Positions 1 to 6,409 of a DNA stretch of 7,822 bases are shown here, in pieces. The notes beneath the pieces are model-generated. The model did no database searches. It saw nothing but the letters and a program-made list of their open reading frames with translations, and was not told the DNA's origin. Both the position numbers and the translations under genes were made by a program. Positions within the stretch are counted from its first letter, which is position 1. The number at the start of each line of letters is the position of its first letter. Source of the stretch: an uncultured Desulfovibrio sp. (GTDB lineage: Bacteria; Desulfobacterota; Desulfovibrionia; Desulfovibrionales; Desulfovibrionaceae); contig CAMWPE010000114.1 of the NCBI GenBank assembly GCA_947176055.1, positions 1-7,822 of the forward strand, given 5' to 3'.

Positions 1-33
1 TATATATCTCTATGCGAACGGTTATAAATTCGT

Positions 34-66
34 AAAAAAATAGCCCGTCGCTTCCCCGCGACGGGC
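34..66 (-). terminator. Rho-independent terminator of argJ
   Basis: Read on the minus strand, a perfect 9-bp stem (GCGACGGGC paired with GCCCGTCGC, plus-strand arms 58-66 and 43-51) with a 6-nt loop is followed by TATTTTTTTA. It begins 27 nt after the argJ stop codon. Stem, loop and T-run together make a textbook intrinsic terminator, so argJ is probably the last gene of its transcript. The 33 bases at the left edge of the window beyond it show nothing recognisable. Confidence 0.9.
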
Positions 67-92
67 GACCTGCTCGTCTTCGGACCGGGGAA

Positions 93-1280
93 TCAGGATC
101 TATAGTCGGAATTCAGGGTCACGTATTCGCGGCCCAGATCAGAAGAGAGCATGGAGTATTTGCCATCGCCTTTGCCCAATATAATCCTGACGCTAATGTC
201 GCGCTCTTTCAATTTTTCCGCGAGTTCCGCTTCCATATTGTCGTTGACTGGAACCCCGTCGCGGAAGCGCTCTATCCCGCATAAGTATAGACCGACTTCA
301 TCGGGGCGCACGTCGACGCCGCTATAACCGACGGCGTTGATAATCCTCCCCCAGTTGGCGTCTCCGCCGTATATGGCGGTTTTCACGAGCTGGGAGCCCG
401 CGACGGCGCGAGCGGCTTTTTTTGCGGCGGCTTCGTCCGCGGCGCCCTCGATGTCAATATGTATAACCTTGCTTGAGCCTTCCCCGTCCTGCACGAGCAT
501 ATAGGCTACTTTCTTTAAAATTTGACCAAGCTCGTCGCGGAAAAGCTCGCGGTCACCGTCCGAAATTAGCTCGACTCCGGACGCTCCATTCGCCAGTCCC
601 AGAATTGTGTCGTTGGTCGAGGTGTCTCCATCGACGGAAACGCGATTAAACGACGCGTCAACTTCTTTAATAAAGAATTTCCGCCAGTATTCCCTCGTTA
701 TGGCGGCGTCGGTAAGAACTACGCAAAGCATTGTCGCCATATCCGGACAGATCATTCCCGCGCCTTTGGCCATGACGGTAAGCCGGACATTTCCCGCGGA
801 TAATTCAATATCCCTCGAAGCGAATTTGGGAAAAGCGTCGGTCGTCATGAAAGAGCGGGTAAATCCCTCCGCGTCCTGTTTTCCAAGTCCCGCGGAGAGT
901 TTTTTTAGCGCTTCGCGCCATTTTGCCATATCAAATCGGGCTCCAATTACGCCTGTCGAAACGAGCGCGATTTCATCCGGAGCGACGCCTAGATCTTTCG
1001 CCGCGATTTCCTGAATCTCCCGGCAGTCTTTCAAACCGTCCGCCCCGGTGCACGAGTTCGCCTGACCCGCGTTGGCGACGACCGCCCGGATTGTTCGTCC
1101 GCTAGCCAGAATCTCCTTGCAGACAATCACCGGAGCCGCGCAAAAGATATTGCGGGTAAAAAGGGCGGCGAGAACGCATGGCAAATCGGAAAAAATCAGG
1201 CCCAGATCATCCCGATTCCAGTTTCTGAATTTCGCCGCGACTGTCGCGGCCCTGAATCCTTTTGGCAAATCGTCTTTCAT
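93..1280 (-). CDS. argJ: Glutamate N-acetyltransferase / ornithine acetyltransferase ArgJ
   Basis: ArgJ transfers the acetyl group of N-acetylornithine to glutamate in the cyclic arginine pathway in the cytoplasm; bifunctional members also use acetyl-CoA. The 395-residue length is normal. Visible family motifs, in order, are RAVVANAGQANSCTG (65-79), STGVIG (108-113, oxyanion-hole region), KGAGMICPDMATML (172-185), DGDTSTND (217-224), GDANWGRI (306-313) and the C-terminal signature ending SDYRS. The precursor is known to cut itself between the Ala and Thr of MATML (here Ala182/Thr183), making Thr183 the catalytic nucleophile of the beta chain. The ATG at 1280 is preceded by AAGGA with 6-nt spacing, and LPKGFRAA is where homologues usually begin. 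It lies 190 bp downstream of asnS on the same strand. Sequence alone does not show whether it is mono- or bifunctional. Confidence 0.97.
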   Translation of the reverse strand: MKDDLPKGFRAATVAAKFRNWNRDDLGLIFSDLPCVLAALFTRNIFCAAPVIVCKEILASGRTIRAVVANAGQANSCTGADGLKDCREIQEIAAKDLGVAPDEIALVSTGVIGARFDMAKWREALKKLSAGLGKQDAEGFTRSFMTTDAFPKFASRDIELSAGNVRLTVMAKGAGMICPDMATMLCVVLTDAAITREYWRKFFIKEVDASFNRVSVDGDTSTNDTILGLANGASGVELISDGDRELFRDELGQILKKVAYMLVQDGEGSSKVIHIDIEGAADEAAAKKAARAVAGSQLVKTAIYGGDANWGRIINAVGYSGVDVRPDEVGLYLCGIERFRDGVPVNDNMEAELAEKLKERDISVRIILGKGDGKYSMLSSDLGREYVTLNSDYRS

Positions 1281-1362
1281 CGCTTGTCCTTATAGCAAGT
1301 TTCGCTTTAATTTATCCCTTAACGGCGAGGGGATGTCCATTAAGCGATAATTTCGCGGATGT

Positions 1363-1389
1363 CCCGGCGCGCTCCGCTTCGCGCGACCG
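1363..1389 (-). repeat. GC-rich hairpin element, copy 1 (argJ leader)
   Basis: CGG+CGCGC (1365-1372) pairs with GCGCG+CCG (1381-1389) around the loop TCCGCTTC. There is a single unpaired base at 1386. The 14-mer CCCGGCGCGCTCCG (1363-1376) and the 9-mer GCGCGACCG (1381-1389) recur exactly at 7489-7511, where the loop is only TCCG. No T-run follows on the minus strand, so this is not a standard terminator. It would lie in the argJ 5' leader if transcription starts near 1420. Confidence 0.5.
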
Positions 1390-1426
1390 TCAGAGCGGGC
1401 GGTTATTTTCAATCGCCTCGCGCTAT

Positions 1427-1432
1427 ATTATA
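1427..1432 (-). promoter_or_regulatory. Candidate -10 box of an argJ promoter
   Basis: The minus strand carries a perfect TATAAT inside an AT-rich patch between asnS and argJ, about 145 nt upstream of the argJ start. No good -35 hexamer sits 16-18 nt further upstream, where the sequence is GC-rich. No terminator is visible between asnS and argJ, so argJ may also be read through from asnS. This is inference from one box only. Confidence 0.35.
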
Positions 1433-1470
1433 ATAACAAAGATTCTAACGCGCGGGGCGACGCGGTCCTC

Positions 1471-2835
1471 TTAAAAATCCAGATTACCGGGTGTGCGCGG
1501 AAAAGGAATTACGTCCCGAATATTGCTTATACCGGTCAGCATCATTATAAGACGCTCAAATCCCATGCCAAAACCCGCGTGCGGAACAGTCCCAAAACGG
1601 CGCAAATCCAGATACCACCAATAATCCTTTGGATCCTGACCTAGCGAACGGATTTTCGCTTCCAGTTGATCCAGTCTTTCCTCGCGCTGGGAGCCGCCGA
1701 TTAGCTCTCCTATCCTGGGAACCAGAACATCCATCGCGGCGACAGTGGTTTCGTCCGGATTGGCGCGCATATAAAACGCTTTTATTTCTTTGGGATAGTC
1801 GTACACGATGACCGGCTTTTTAAAATAAGTTTCGGCCAGAAAACGCTCGTGCTCCGTTTGCAGATCTTCGCCAAAACCAACCGGAAAAGCGAAATGGCGC
1901 GAGTTCGGCTCCAGGATTTTTACAGCGTCCGCGTAGGATATTCTGGCGAAAGAATCGTTTAATATGTCGTTCAAATTATCCTTCAGGCCTTTTTCCACGT
2001 ATTTATCGAAGAGATCTATATCCGGCTCGCACCGCTTAAGCGTATGGCTTACCACATGTTTAACAAGCCCTTCCGCGAGCTCCATTAAATCGTTGATATC
2101 GGCGAATGCCATCTCCGGCTCTACCATCCAGAATTCCGCCGCGTGCCTGGGAGTATTGGAATTTTCCGCGCGAAAAGTTGGTCCGAAGCTATATACGCGC
2201 CCCAGACCTAGAGCGAGAGCTTCGGCCTCGAGTTGTCCTGATACGGTCAGGCTGGCTGGGCGACTGAAAAAATCCTTGGCCGCTTCCTTCTCCCCCGGCG
2301 GCAGCGTGGTCACGCGAAACATCTCCCCCGCCCCTTCGCAATCGGAACCTGTGATAACGGGGGTATGCGCCCATACAAAATGCCTCGCCCGGAAATAATC
2401 GTGGATAGCGAACCCGGCTTCGGATCTGACGCGGAACGCCGCGCCGTATTTATTTGTTCTCGCCCGCAAATGTGCTATGGCGCGTAAAAATTCGTCGCTA
2501 TGCCGTTTCTTTTGCAATGGAAAAGTTTCCGGATCAGCCAGTCCGAAAACTTTAATTTCGGCGGCCCGCATCTCCCATTTTTGTCCCTTTCCGGGCGATT
2601 CCACGATATCGCCGCGAATTTCGAGCGCCGATCCCGTCCCGGCCTCTCCCAGCTCCGCGAAAGCGGGACTTCCCGCATCGACTACGCATTGCAAATTCGC
2701 GAGGCAGGAGCCGTCATTGATTTCGACAAAAGAAAAATCCCGGGAATCGCGACGCGTTTTTATCCAGCCGCATACCGTAACGTATTCTCTGGACTCGTCG
2801 GAACGAAGAATATTGACTATAAGCGCGCGTTCCAT
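1471..2835 (-). CDS. asnS: Asparaginyl-tRNA synthetase AsnS
   Basis: AsnS attaches asparagine to tRNA-Asn using ATP in the cytoplasm. At 454 residues it is close to the usual length of about 460. An N-terminal OB-fold anticodon-binding domain (about 1-100, with VCGWIKTRRDSRDFSFVEINDG at its core) precedes a class II catalytic domain. Motif 2 is FRAENSNTPRHAAEF (221-235, with Arg222 and Glu224), and motif 3 is GFGMGFERLIM (421-431, with Arg428). DYPKEIKAFYMR (346-357) and the C-terminus IPFPRTPGN favour AsnRS over the related AspRS. The ATG at 2835 follows AAAGGAG with 5-nt spacing, a strong ribosome binding site. It is probably first in a transcript that may run on into argJ. No T-box sequence is visible upstream. 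Confidence 0.97.
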   Translation of the reverse strand: MERALIVNILRSDESREYVTVCGWIKTRRDSRDFSFVEINDGSCLANLQCVVDAGSPAFAELGEAGTGSALEIRGDIVESPGKGQKWEMRAAEIKVFGLADPETFPLQKKRHSDEFLRAIAHLRARTNKYGAAFRVRSEAGFAIHDYFRARHFVWAHTPVITGSDCEGAGEMFRVTTLPPGEKEAAKDFFSRPASLTVSGQLEAEALALGLGRVYSFGPTFRAENSNTPRHAAEFWMVEPEMAFADINDLMELAEGLVKHVVSHTLKRCEPDIDLFDKYVEKGLKDNLNDILNDSFARISYADAVKILEPNSRHFAFPVGFGEDLQTEHERFLAETYFKKPVIVYDYPKEIKAFYMRANPDETTVAAMDVLVPRIGELIGGSQREERLDQLEAKIRSLGQDPKDYWWYLDLRRFGTVPHAGFGMGFERLIMMLTGISNIRDVIPFPRTPGNLDF

Positions 2836-2872
2836 TTAATCTCCTTTCAGAAAGAATCGATTTCCTATGGAC

Positions 2873-2890
2873 GGAATACTCGCGTATCCC
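2873..2890 (-). other. Small leader hairpin upstream of asnS
   Basis: In minus-strand RNA, GGGATAC and GTATTCC form a 7-bp stem (one G-U pair) closed by the tetraloop GCGA, which fits the stable GNRA class. It ends about 37 nt before the asnS start, outside the ribosome binding site. Whether it is transcribed or regulatory is unknown. Confidence 0.3.
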
Positions 2891-3003
2891 CGGAGCGTAA
2901 TAATCCAGGAGGCGTCAGGTCGCGTTTATGGAAATTCCGCTGTTTGACGCGCTTTTCGAGCACTGTATCAGAGAGCTCGCGTTTTATAAATAGTGACGCG
3001 ACG

Positions 3004-3031
3004 AAAAAGCCCGACGCGAACCGGGCTTTTT
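3004..3031. terminator. Symmetrical (bidirectional) rho-independent terminator
   Basis: AAAAAGCCCG (3004-3013) and CGGGCTTTTT (3022-3031) form a perfect inverted repeat around an 8-nt loop. Both strands therefore show a stem followed by five T's. On the minus strand it lies 135 nt downstream of the flavodoxin stop and upstream of asnS, so it most likely ends the flavodoxin transcript and insulates asnS. No clear plus-strand gene needs it. Confidence 0.8.
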
Positions 3032-3165
3032 AAACAGTATAACACTAATTATTAGCTGGAGCGAATGATAATTATTGCTTTGCGGACAAGTTATTTTTCG
3101 GGCCGACAGGTTTTGCGAGCGAATTTTTAGATAATTTATTTATCCTCGATCCGTTTAAATACGAT

Positions 3166-3651
3166 TTATTTTTCCAGACACATTTTAACCCACGCTTCCG
3201 CTTCCTCGCGCCGCGGTCCTCCCGCGAAGCATATGCCGGGACGCCAGTCGGCGGCTGGACAGGCCTTCTTTAAATTTTGCGGAATCGAGCCAAGACCAGA
3301 GCTTCCGGATGTGGCGAAGGGAAACATAATTTTGTCCGCGAAATCGTAAGAATCAAGAAAAGTCAGGATAATTCGCGGCGCGTCGTACCACCAGATGGGA
3401 AAACCAAGGAACACGGCGCTATATTCTCCCATATTCGCCACTTTATCCGCGATTCCGGGACGCGACGCGGGATCTTTCATTTCAACGCTGGAGCGGCTTG
3501 CGGAATTGTTCCAATTTAAATTCGCGGCGGTATAGGGCTTCGCTGGAAGGATCTGAAAAAGATCGCCCCCTATTCGCGCCGTTATTGTCCGGGCGACCCC
3601 CAGAGTAACGCCTGTGGCGGAAAAACACGCGGTAAGAATTCTGTCGCTCAT
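3166..3651 (-). CDS. Flavodoxin (flavodoxin-4-like)
   Basis: A small soluble FMN-binding electron carrier of 161 residues. The N-terminal strand and FMN phosphate loop read ILTACFSATGVT, with SATGVT at 11-16 fitting the S/T-x-T-G-x-T loop. GFPIWWYDAPRI (83-94) supplies aromatic residues expected near the isoalloxazine ring, and PFATSGSSGLG (111-121) is the second conserved loop. These match the family often annotated flavodoxin_4. The ATG at 3651 follows GAGG with 7-nt spacing. There is no signal peptide, so it acts in the cytoplasm. It is divergent from the Fe-S flavoprotein gene at 3892, and the shared 240-bp gap suggests common control. Its electron partners cannot be read from sequence. 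Confidence 0.9.
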   Translation of the reverse strand: MSDRILTACFSATGVTLGVARTITARIGGDLFQILPAKPYTAANLNWNNSASRSSVEMKDPASRPGIADKVANMGEYSAVFLGFPIWWYDAPRIILTFLDSYDFADKIMFPFATSGSSGLGSIPQNLKKACPAADWRPGICFAGGPRREEAEAWVKMCLEK

Positions 3652-3891
3652 CGGGTAACCTCAATTAATCATTTTTCGTAATTGATTGTTTAATTTCCTG
3701 GCAAATTGTATTATTTAAATCTATATAAGAAGATTCGCGCCCATAATTAAAAGCAAAAAATTGCTCAACCCTCTCAATAAAACCGCGCTCGCTTGCGATT
3801 TAATGATTTGATGAATAATTATCAGCGAGCGTATCAAGTAGGCTAACCAACGACGTTTACGGCTTTTCGCGCCAAAACATCCGGAAAAAAT
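3652..3891. promoter_or_regulatory. Shared divergent control region of the flavodoxin and Fe-S flavoprotein genes
   Basis: A 240-bp AT-rich region separating two gene starts that point away from each other. It holds an 8-bp inverted repeat with a 30-nt spacer (3786-3831), an inverted repeat CAATTA-N11-TAATTG (3662-3684) just upstream of the flavodoxin ribosome binding site, and a small AGCAA-AAAA-TTGCT hairpin (3752-3765). For the minus strand, a TACAAT box (3705-3710) could be a -10 but lacks a good -35. No convincing sigma70 pair stands out for the plus strand. Confidence 0.5.
3786..3831. repeat. Inverted repeat around an AT-rich core, possible operator
   Basis: CGCTCGCT (3786-3793) and AGCGAGCG (3824-3831) are perfect inverted copies separated by a 30-nt AT-rich core. 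The right edge of the core contains AATAATTATCA (3814-3824), whose complement TGATAATTATT resembles part of a Fur-type box. The arms are 60-106 bp upstream of the 3892 start and could be paired operator half-sites or a long hairpin. The function is inferred only. Confidence 0.35.
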
Positions 3892-4536
3892 ATGAAATGT
3901 CCCAGACGAAAATTTTTGCTCGCGACGGTCGGAACCCTCGCGGCCGTTTCTATGCCCGCGGCTGTCTCAGCCGACTCCCTCTCAACATCGGAGAATAAAA
4001 AAATGGATATTCTCGTTTTAACCGGCAGTCCCCGGAAAAGGAGCAACTCGAACGAACTGGCCGCTCAATTTATAAAAGGCGCGGAGGAAGCCGGACACAA
4101 GACTTTCCGGTTCGACGCCGCTCATGCCAAGGTGCATCCGTGCATAGCGTGCAATAAATGCGGTATGGATGGACCTTGCGTCTTCAAGGATGATTTCGAA
4201 ATTGTACGCGAAAAAATCATTCCCGCCGATATGGTGGTATTCGCCACTCCCATGTATTATTTTGGTCTCTCCTCCCAGTTAAAAACGGTGATCGATAGAT
4301 TCTACGCCATAAACGGACAAATCCACAGACCAAAAAAAGCCGCTTTACTGATGACATACGCCAACACCGCGCCCAGGGAAGCCGGACCAATCGAAAACCA
4401 TTACAATATATTACTCGACTATTTGGGCTGGACAGATATCGGCCGGGTTATCGCGCCGGGAATCTGGCCGGAAGGCGCCATAGTAGATACTCCATATCCT
4501 CGCCAGGCCTACGAGCTGGGAAAAAGTTTGAGCTAA
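3892..4536 (+). CDS. Tat-exported iron-sulfur flavoprotein / NADPH-dependent FMN reductase-like oxidoreductase
   Basis: A flavodoxin-fold oxidoreductase of 214 residues. Residues 1-27 form a well-shaped twin-arginine signal: PRRKFLL with Arg5-Arg6, a hydrophobic stretch ATVGTLAAVSMPAAV, and an AVSA cleavage-like site before Asp28. The mature part begins MDILVLTGSPRKRSNSNELA (38-57), the FMN phosphate loop of FMN-reductase-like proteins. Cys84, Cys87, Cys90 and Cys96 form a CX2CX2CX5C motif like the compact [4Fe-4S] motif of archaeal-type iron-sulfur flavoproteins (Isf). TPMYYFGLSSQLKTVIDRFY (119-138) is the conserved flavin-side segment. The far-upstream ATG has only a weak GGA nearby, whereas Met38 (4003) has GGAG nine bases before it, so a cytoplasmic form is possible. 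It is divergent from the flavodoxin gene. Substrate unknown. Confidence 0.88.
   Translation: MKCPRRKFLLATVGTLAAVSMPAAVSADSLSTSENKKMDILVLTGSPRKRSNSNELAAQFIKGAEEAGHKTFRFDAAHAKVHPCIACNKCGMDGPCVFKDDFEIVREKIIPADMVVFATPMYYFGLSSQLKTVIDRFYAINGQIHRPKKAALLMTYANTAPREAGPIENHYNILLDYLGWTDIGRVIAPGIWPEGAIVDTPYPRQAYELGKSLS
3990..4005 (+). promoter_or_regulatory. Ribosome binding site for a possible internal start (Met38)
   Basis: GGAG (3990-3993) lies nine bases before the in-frame ATG at 4003, inside the coding region just after the Tat signal. Initiation here would give a 177-residue protein beginning MDILVLTGSPRK, exactly where ordinary cytoplasmic family members begin. The match is better than the one upstream of 3892. 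It could also be chance, since the stretch encodes the linker SENKK. Confidence 0.4.
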
Positions 4537-4644
4537 TCGCGCCGCGTCGCTCCGTATTATTGGACCGGAAATCCCGAGTCCCGCAAAATTTTTAAGCGTT
4601 ATAAGCAAGAACGCTAAAATATCTTGCAAACGGGAGACAATATT

Positions 4645-4671
4645 CCGGGCGATAATGTCGCCGGCTTTTTT
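4645..4671 (+). terminator. Rho-independent terminator of the Fe-S flavoprotein gene
   Basis: CCG+GCGA (4645-4652, one unpaired G) pairs with TCGC+CGG (4658-4664) around the loop TAATG, then C and six T's. Alternatively GGCGA/TCGCC pair perfectly. It lies about 110 nt after the stop at 4536. The intervening 4537-4644 contains a 6-bp inverted repeat AGCGTT/AACGCT (4595-4615) and no gene. Confidence 0.7.
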
Positions 4672-4726
4672 CGCCGCGTCGCGAAAGCGGGCGGAAGTTT
4701 TTCGTTCAACTCATTAAAAATCAAAA

Positions 4727-4742
4727 GGGAGCCGAAGCTCCC
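4727..4742 (-). terminator. Rho-independent terminator of the NarI-like/HdrD-like operon
   Basis: On the minus strand, GGGAGC-TTCG-GCTCCC forms a 6-bp stem with the very stable TTCG tetraloop, followed by TTTTGATTTTT. It begins 30 nt after the HdrD-like stop codon. On the plus strand the same stem is followed by TGTTTT, so it may also stop read-through from the convergent flavoprotein gene. Confidence 0.85.
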
Positions 4743-4753
4743 TGTTTTAACTT

Positions 4754-4772
4754 AACCGTAACTTTTACGGTT
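4754..4772 (-). other. Second hairpin overlapping the end of the HdrD-like gene
   Basis: AACCGTAA (4754-4761) and TTACGGTT (4765-4772) are perfect inverted copies with a 3-nt loop. The right arm reaches into the HdrD-like stop codon at 4772-4774. It lies directly upstream, in the transcript, of the TTCG terminator and may protect the mRNA end or assist termination. Confidence 0.5.
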
Positions 4773-6367
4773 TATTCGTCGCTTTCCCACTTGATGTAGC
4801 CAGGCGCCACATTGCTCATGGCGTTGACGATCAGCTCCACGAGGCCGCCGTAAGCGAAGCTGTTTTTAGCGTAAAGATCGCTGTGTTCGAGCAATTCGCG
4901 AATCTGGCCTTTGCAGTTGGAGCAAGGAGCGCAAATATATTTTTTGGTTTCTGGCCCCAGGCAATCCTTGAAGGCCTCGGAGATCTGTTGCATCTTTTTG
5001 CGTCCGGAGATATTGCCGCGCCATTCGTCGATATTGTTGCGCGACATAATGGCGAAACCGGAGCCGCCGCCGCAACAATAGTTATGAACGCCGTTATGCG
5101 GCATTTCCCGGAATTGCGGCGCGATTTTATGGAGGATATCCCGCTGCGGCTTCACTATGCCCATGAGACGCACCACATTACAGGGATCATGCAATGTTAC
5201 GGGGAAGTTATTGCGCGATGGATCGAGTTTAAGCCTCCCTCCGAGCACGATATCGCGAAGCGTTACGTAGCAACTTTCGCGGGGCACTTGCAGTTCGTAT
5301 GGAATTACCCGATCCGCGAGCACGGTGATAGCCTTGTGGGCGTGCCCGCATTCTCCTACCACGATCTTTTTTACGCCCAATTCCTTAGCCGCTTTCATAT
5401 GATCCAGCGCGATTCTGGCAAGTTGCGCGTCGTCGTAAAATACGCCGTAATTTACGCCGTCGTAGGCCACAGACTTGCTGGATAATGTCCATGACAAGCC
5501 CGCTTCCTGGAAAATAAGCGAAAAGGCGGCGATATTTTCCGGCCACGCCATAATTTCGCCGGCGTTATGCAGGAGCATGATGTCGGCGCCTTTGACGTCA
5601 AAAGGCGTCGTAATGCCCACGCCGGTAATTTCCGAATAGTCCTCGTCGATAAATTCTACATTGTCTTTAACCACGCCAGGGGTCATGCCTGTGGAGGAGC
5701 CGACTTTGAGCTGGTTCATTGTGCCCTTTTCATGCAATTCCTTGGGATGAATACCCAGTTCCTCGCTGAAAAGTTTGCGGATTTCGCGGGCGATCAGACC
5801 GTTGTCGACTCCTATGGCGCAAGTCTGGGCGCACCGCCTGCAGAGATTGCACCTATAGGACAATTCGCCGAGTCTGGCTATTGTTTTCCAATTGAGATTC
5901 ATATCGCCGTAACGCCATTTGGCGAAAGGCTCCTTTTTAACATATTGATGATAAATGCGGCGAAAAATTTCCGAGCGGTAATTGGGGCGATAAATCTCGT
6001 TTTTGCCGGACATTTCCCACAGATGACAGGCTGGGGAGCAGGAATTGCACTGCACGCAATTTTCCATGCTGCTCTCCAGCATGGGCAGGCAAGTCCAGTT
6101 ATTGTCCGTTTTGAAAAGCTTGCGCATACCCTCGAGAAATTTATTTACCAGCTCCTCTTCTTCCTGGGGATTTTTGGGCACGGGAATATTCAGGACGCAT
6201 ACGTCGTCAAGAATACAGGCTACGTTTTCCTTTTGGTCGGGAGTAAAGGGCTTCCACGGCATATCCTTGTAATCGAGGGGCAATTCGGGCAGATCCTCGA
6301 GATCGATAGTGACCATCTGACCATCGACATTCGATACGTCTTCTATGGTAATGTTATCGTCTTTCAT
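4772..6367 (-). CDS. DsrK/HdrD-like iron-sulfur electron-transfer subunit
   Basis: Cytoplasmic Fe-S subunit of a membrane redox complex of the heterodisulfide reductase D / DsrK type, 531 residues. An acidic N-terminal segment (about 1-95) precedes two ferredoxin-type [4Fe-4S] motifs, each CX2CX2CX3C: Cys104/107/110/114 and Cys173/176/179/183. The C-terminal half carries a CCG motif: DPCNVV (Cys396), 34 residues to CCGGG (Cys431-Cys432), then CAPCSNC (Cys479/482/485). In known members this holds a non-cubane [4Fe-4S] cluster at a disulfide-reactive site. The earlier CCG repeat is reduced to ECGHAHK around Cys340. The start at 6367 has GGAG with 6-nt spacing. It lies 42 bp downstream of the NarI-like gene, so the two are co-transcribed. 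DsrK, HmcF and TmcB are related, and the sequence does not allow a more exact name. Confidence 0.9.
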   Translation of the reverse strand: MKDDNITIEDVSNVDGQMVTIDLEDLPELPLDYKDMPWKPFTPDQKENVACILDDVCVLNIPVPKNPQEEEELVNKFLEGMRKLFKTDNNWTCLPMLESSMENCVQCNSCSPACHLWEMSGKNEIYRPNYRSEIFRRIYHQYVKKEPFAKWRYGDMNLNWKTIARLGELSYRCNLCRRCAQTCAIGVDNGLIAREIRKLFSEELGIHPKELHEKGTMNQLKVGSSTGMTPGVVKDNVEFIDEDYSEITGVGITTPFDVKGADIMLLHNAGEIMAWPENIAAFSLIFQEAGLSWTLSSKSVAYDGVNYGVFYDDAQLARIALDHMKAAKELGVKKIVVGECGHAHKAITVLADRVIPYELQVPRESCYVTLRDIVLGGRLKLDPSRNNFPVTLHDPCNVVRLMGIVKPQRDILHKIAPQFREMPHNGVHNYCCGGGSGFAIMSRNNIDEWRGNISGRKKMQQISEAFKDCLGPETKKYICAPCSNCKGQIRELLEHSDLYAKNSFAYGGLVELIVNAMSNVAPGYIKWESDE

Positions 6368-6409
6368 TCTATTCTCCGGTTATAAATATGACCGTTAATC
6401 GCTGCGCTG

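Larger units (their letters stand above)
2836..3165. other. Gene-free stretch between asnS and the flavodoxin gene
   Basis: About 330 bases without a supportable gene. It contains the asnS ribosome binding site and leader hairpin, a symmetrical terminator hairpin at 3004-3031, and an AT-rich section (3032-3165) downstream of the flavodoxin stop. A 21-codon plus-strand ORF (2928-2993, MEIPLFDALFEHCIRELAFYK) ends 10 nt before the terminator, but its ATG lies about 15 nt from the nearest AGGAGG, too far for normal initiation. No clear promoter for asnS was found. Confidence 0.5.

Noticed and set aside
2836..2900. T-box or other amino-acid riboswitch upstream of asnS
   Set aside because: No T-box-like sequence and no terminator/antiterminator pair is visible; only a small hairpin.
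2928..2993. 21-codon plus-strand ORF ending just before the terminator at 3004
   Set aside because: The spacing from AGGAGG to its ATG is about 15 nt, there is no clear promoter, and no known peptide matches. The terminator is better explained as ending the flavodoxin transcript.
2500..3033. 177-codon plus-strand ORF covering the 5' end of asnS and the spacer
   Set aside because: Most of it is antisense to the asnS OB-fold domain. It has no family resemblance and its stop falls in the terminator.
4883..6385. Two long plus-strand ORFs (200 and 272 codons) opposite the HdrD-like gene
   Set aside because: They lie antisense to a gene with clear Fe-S motifs, show no recognisable domain, and are explained by the base composition of the opposite strand.
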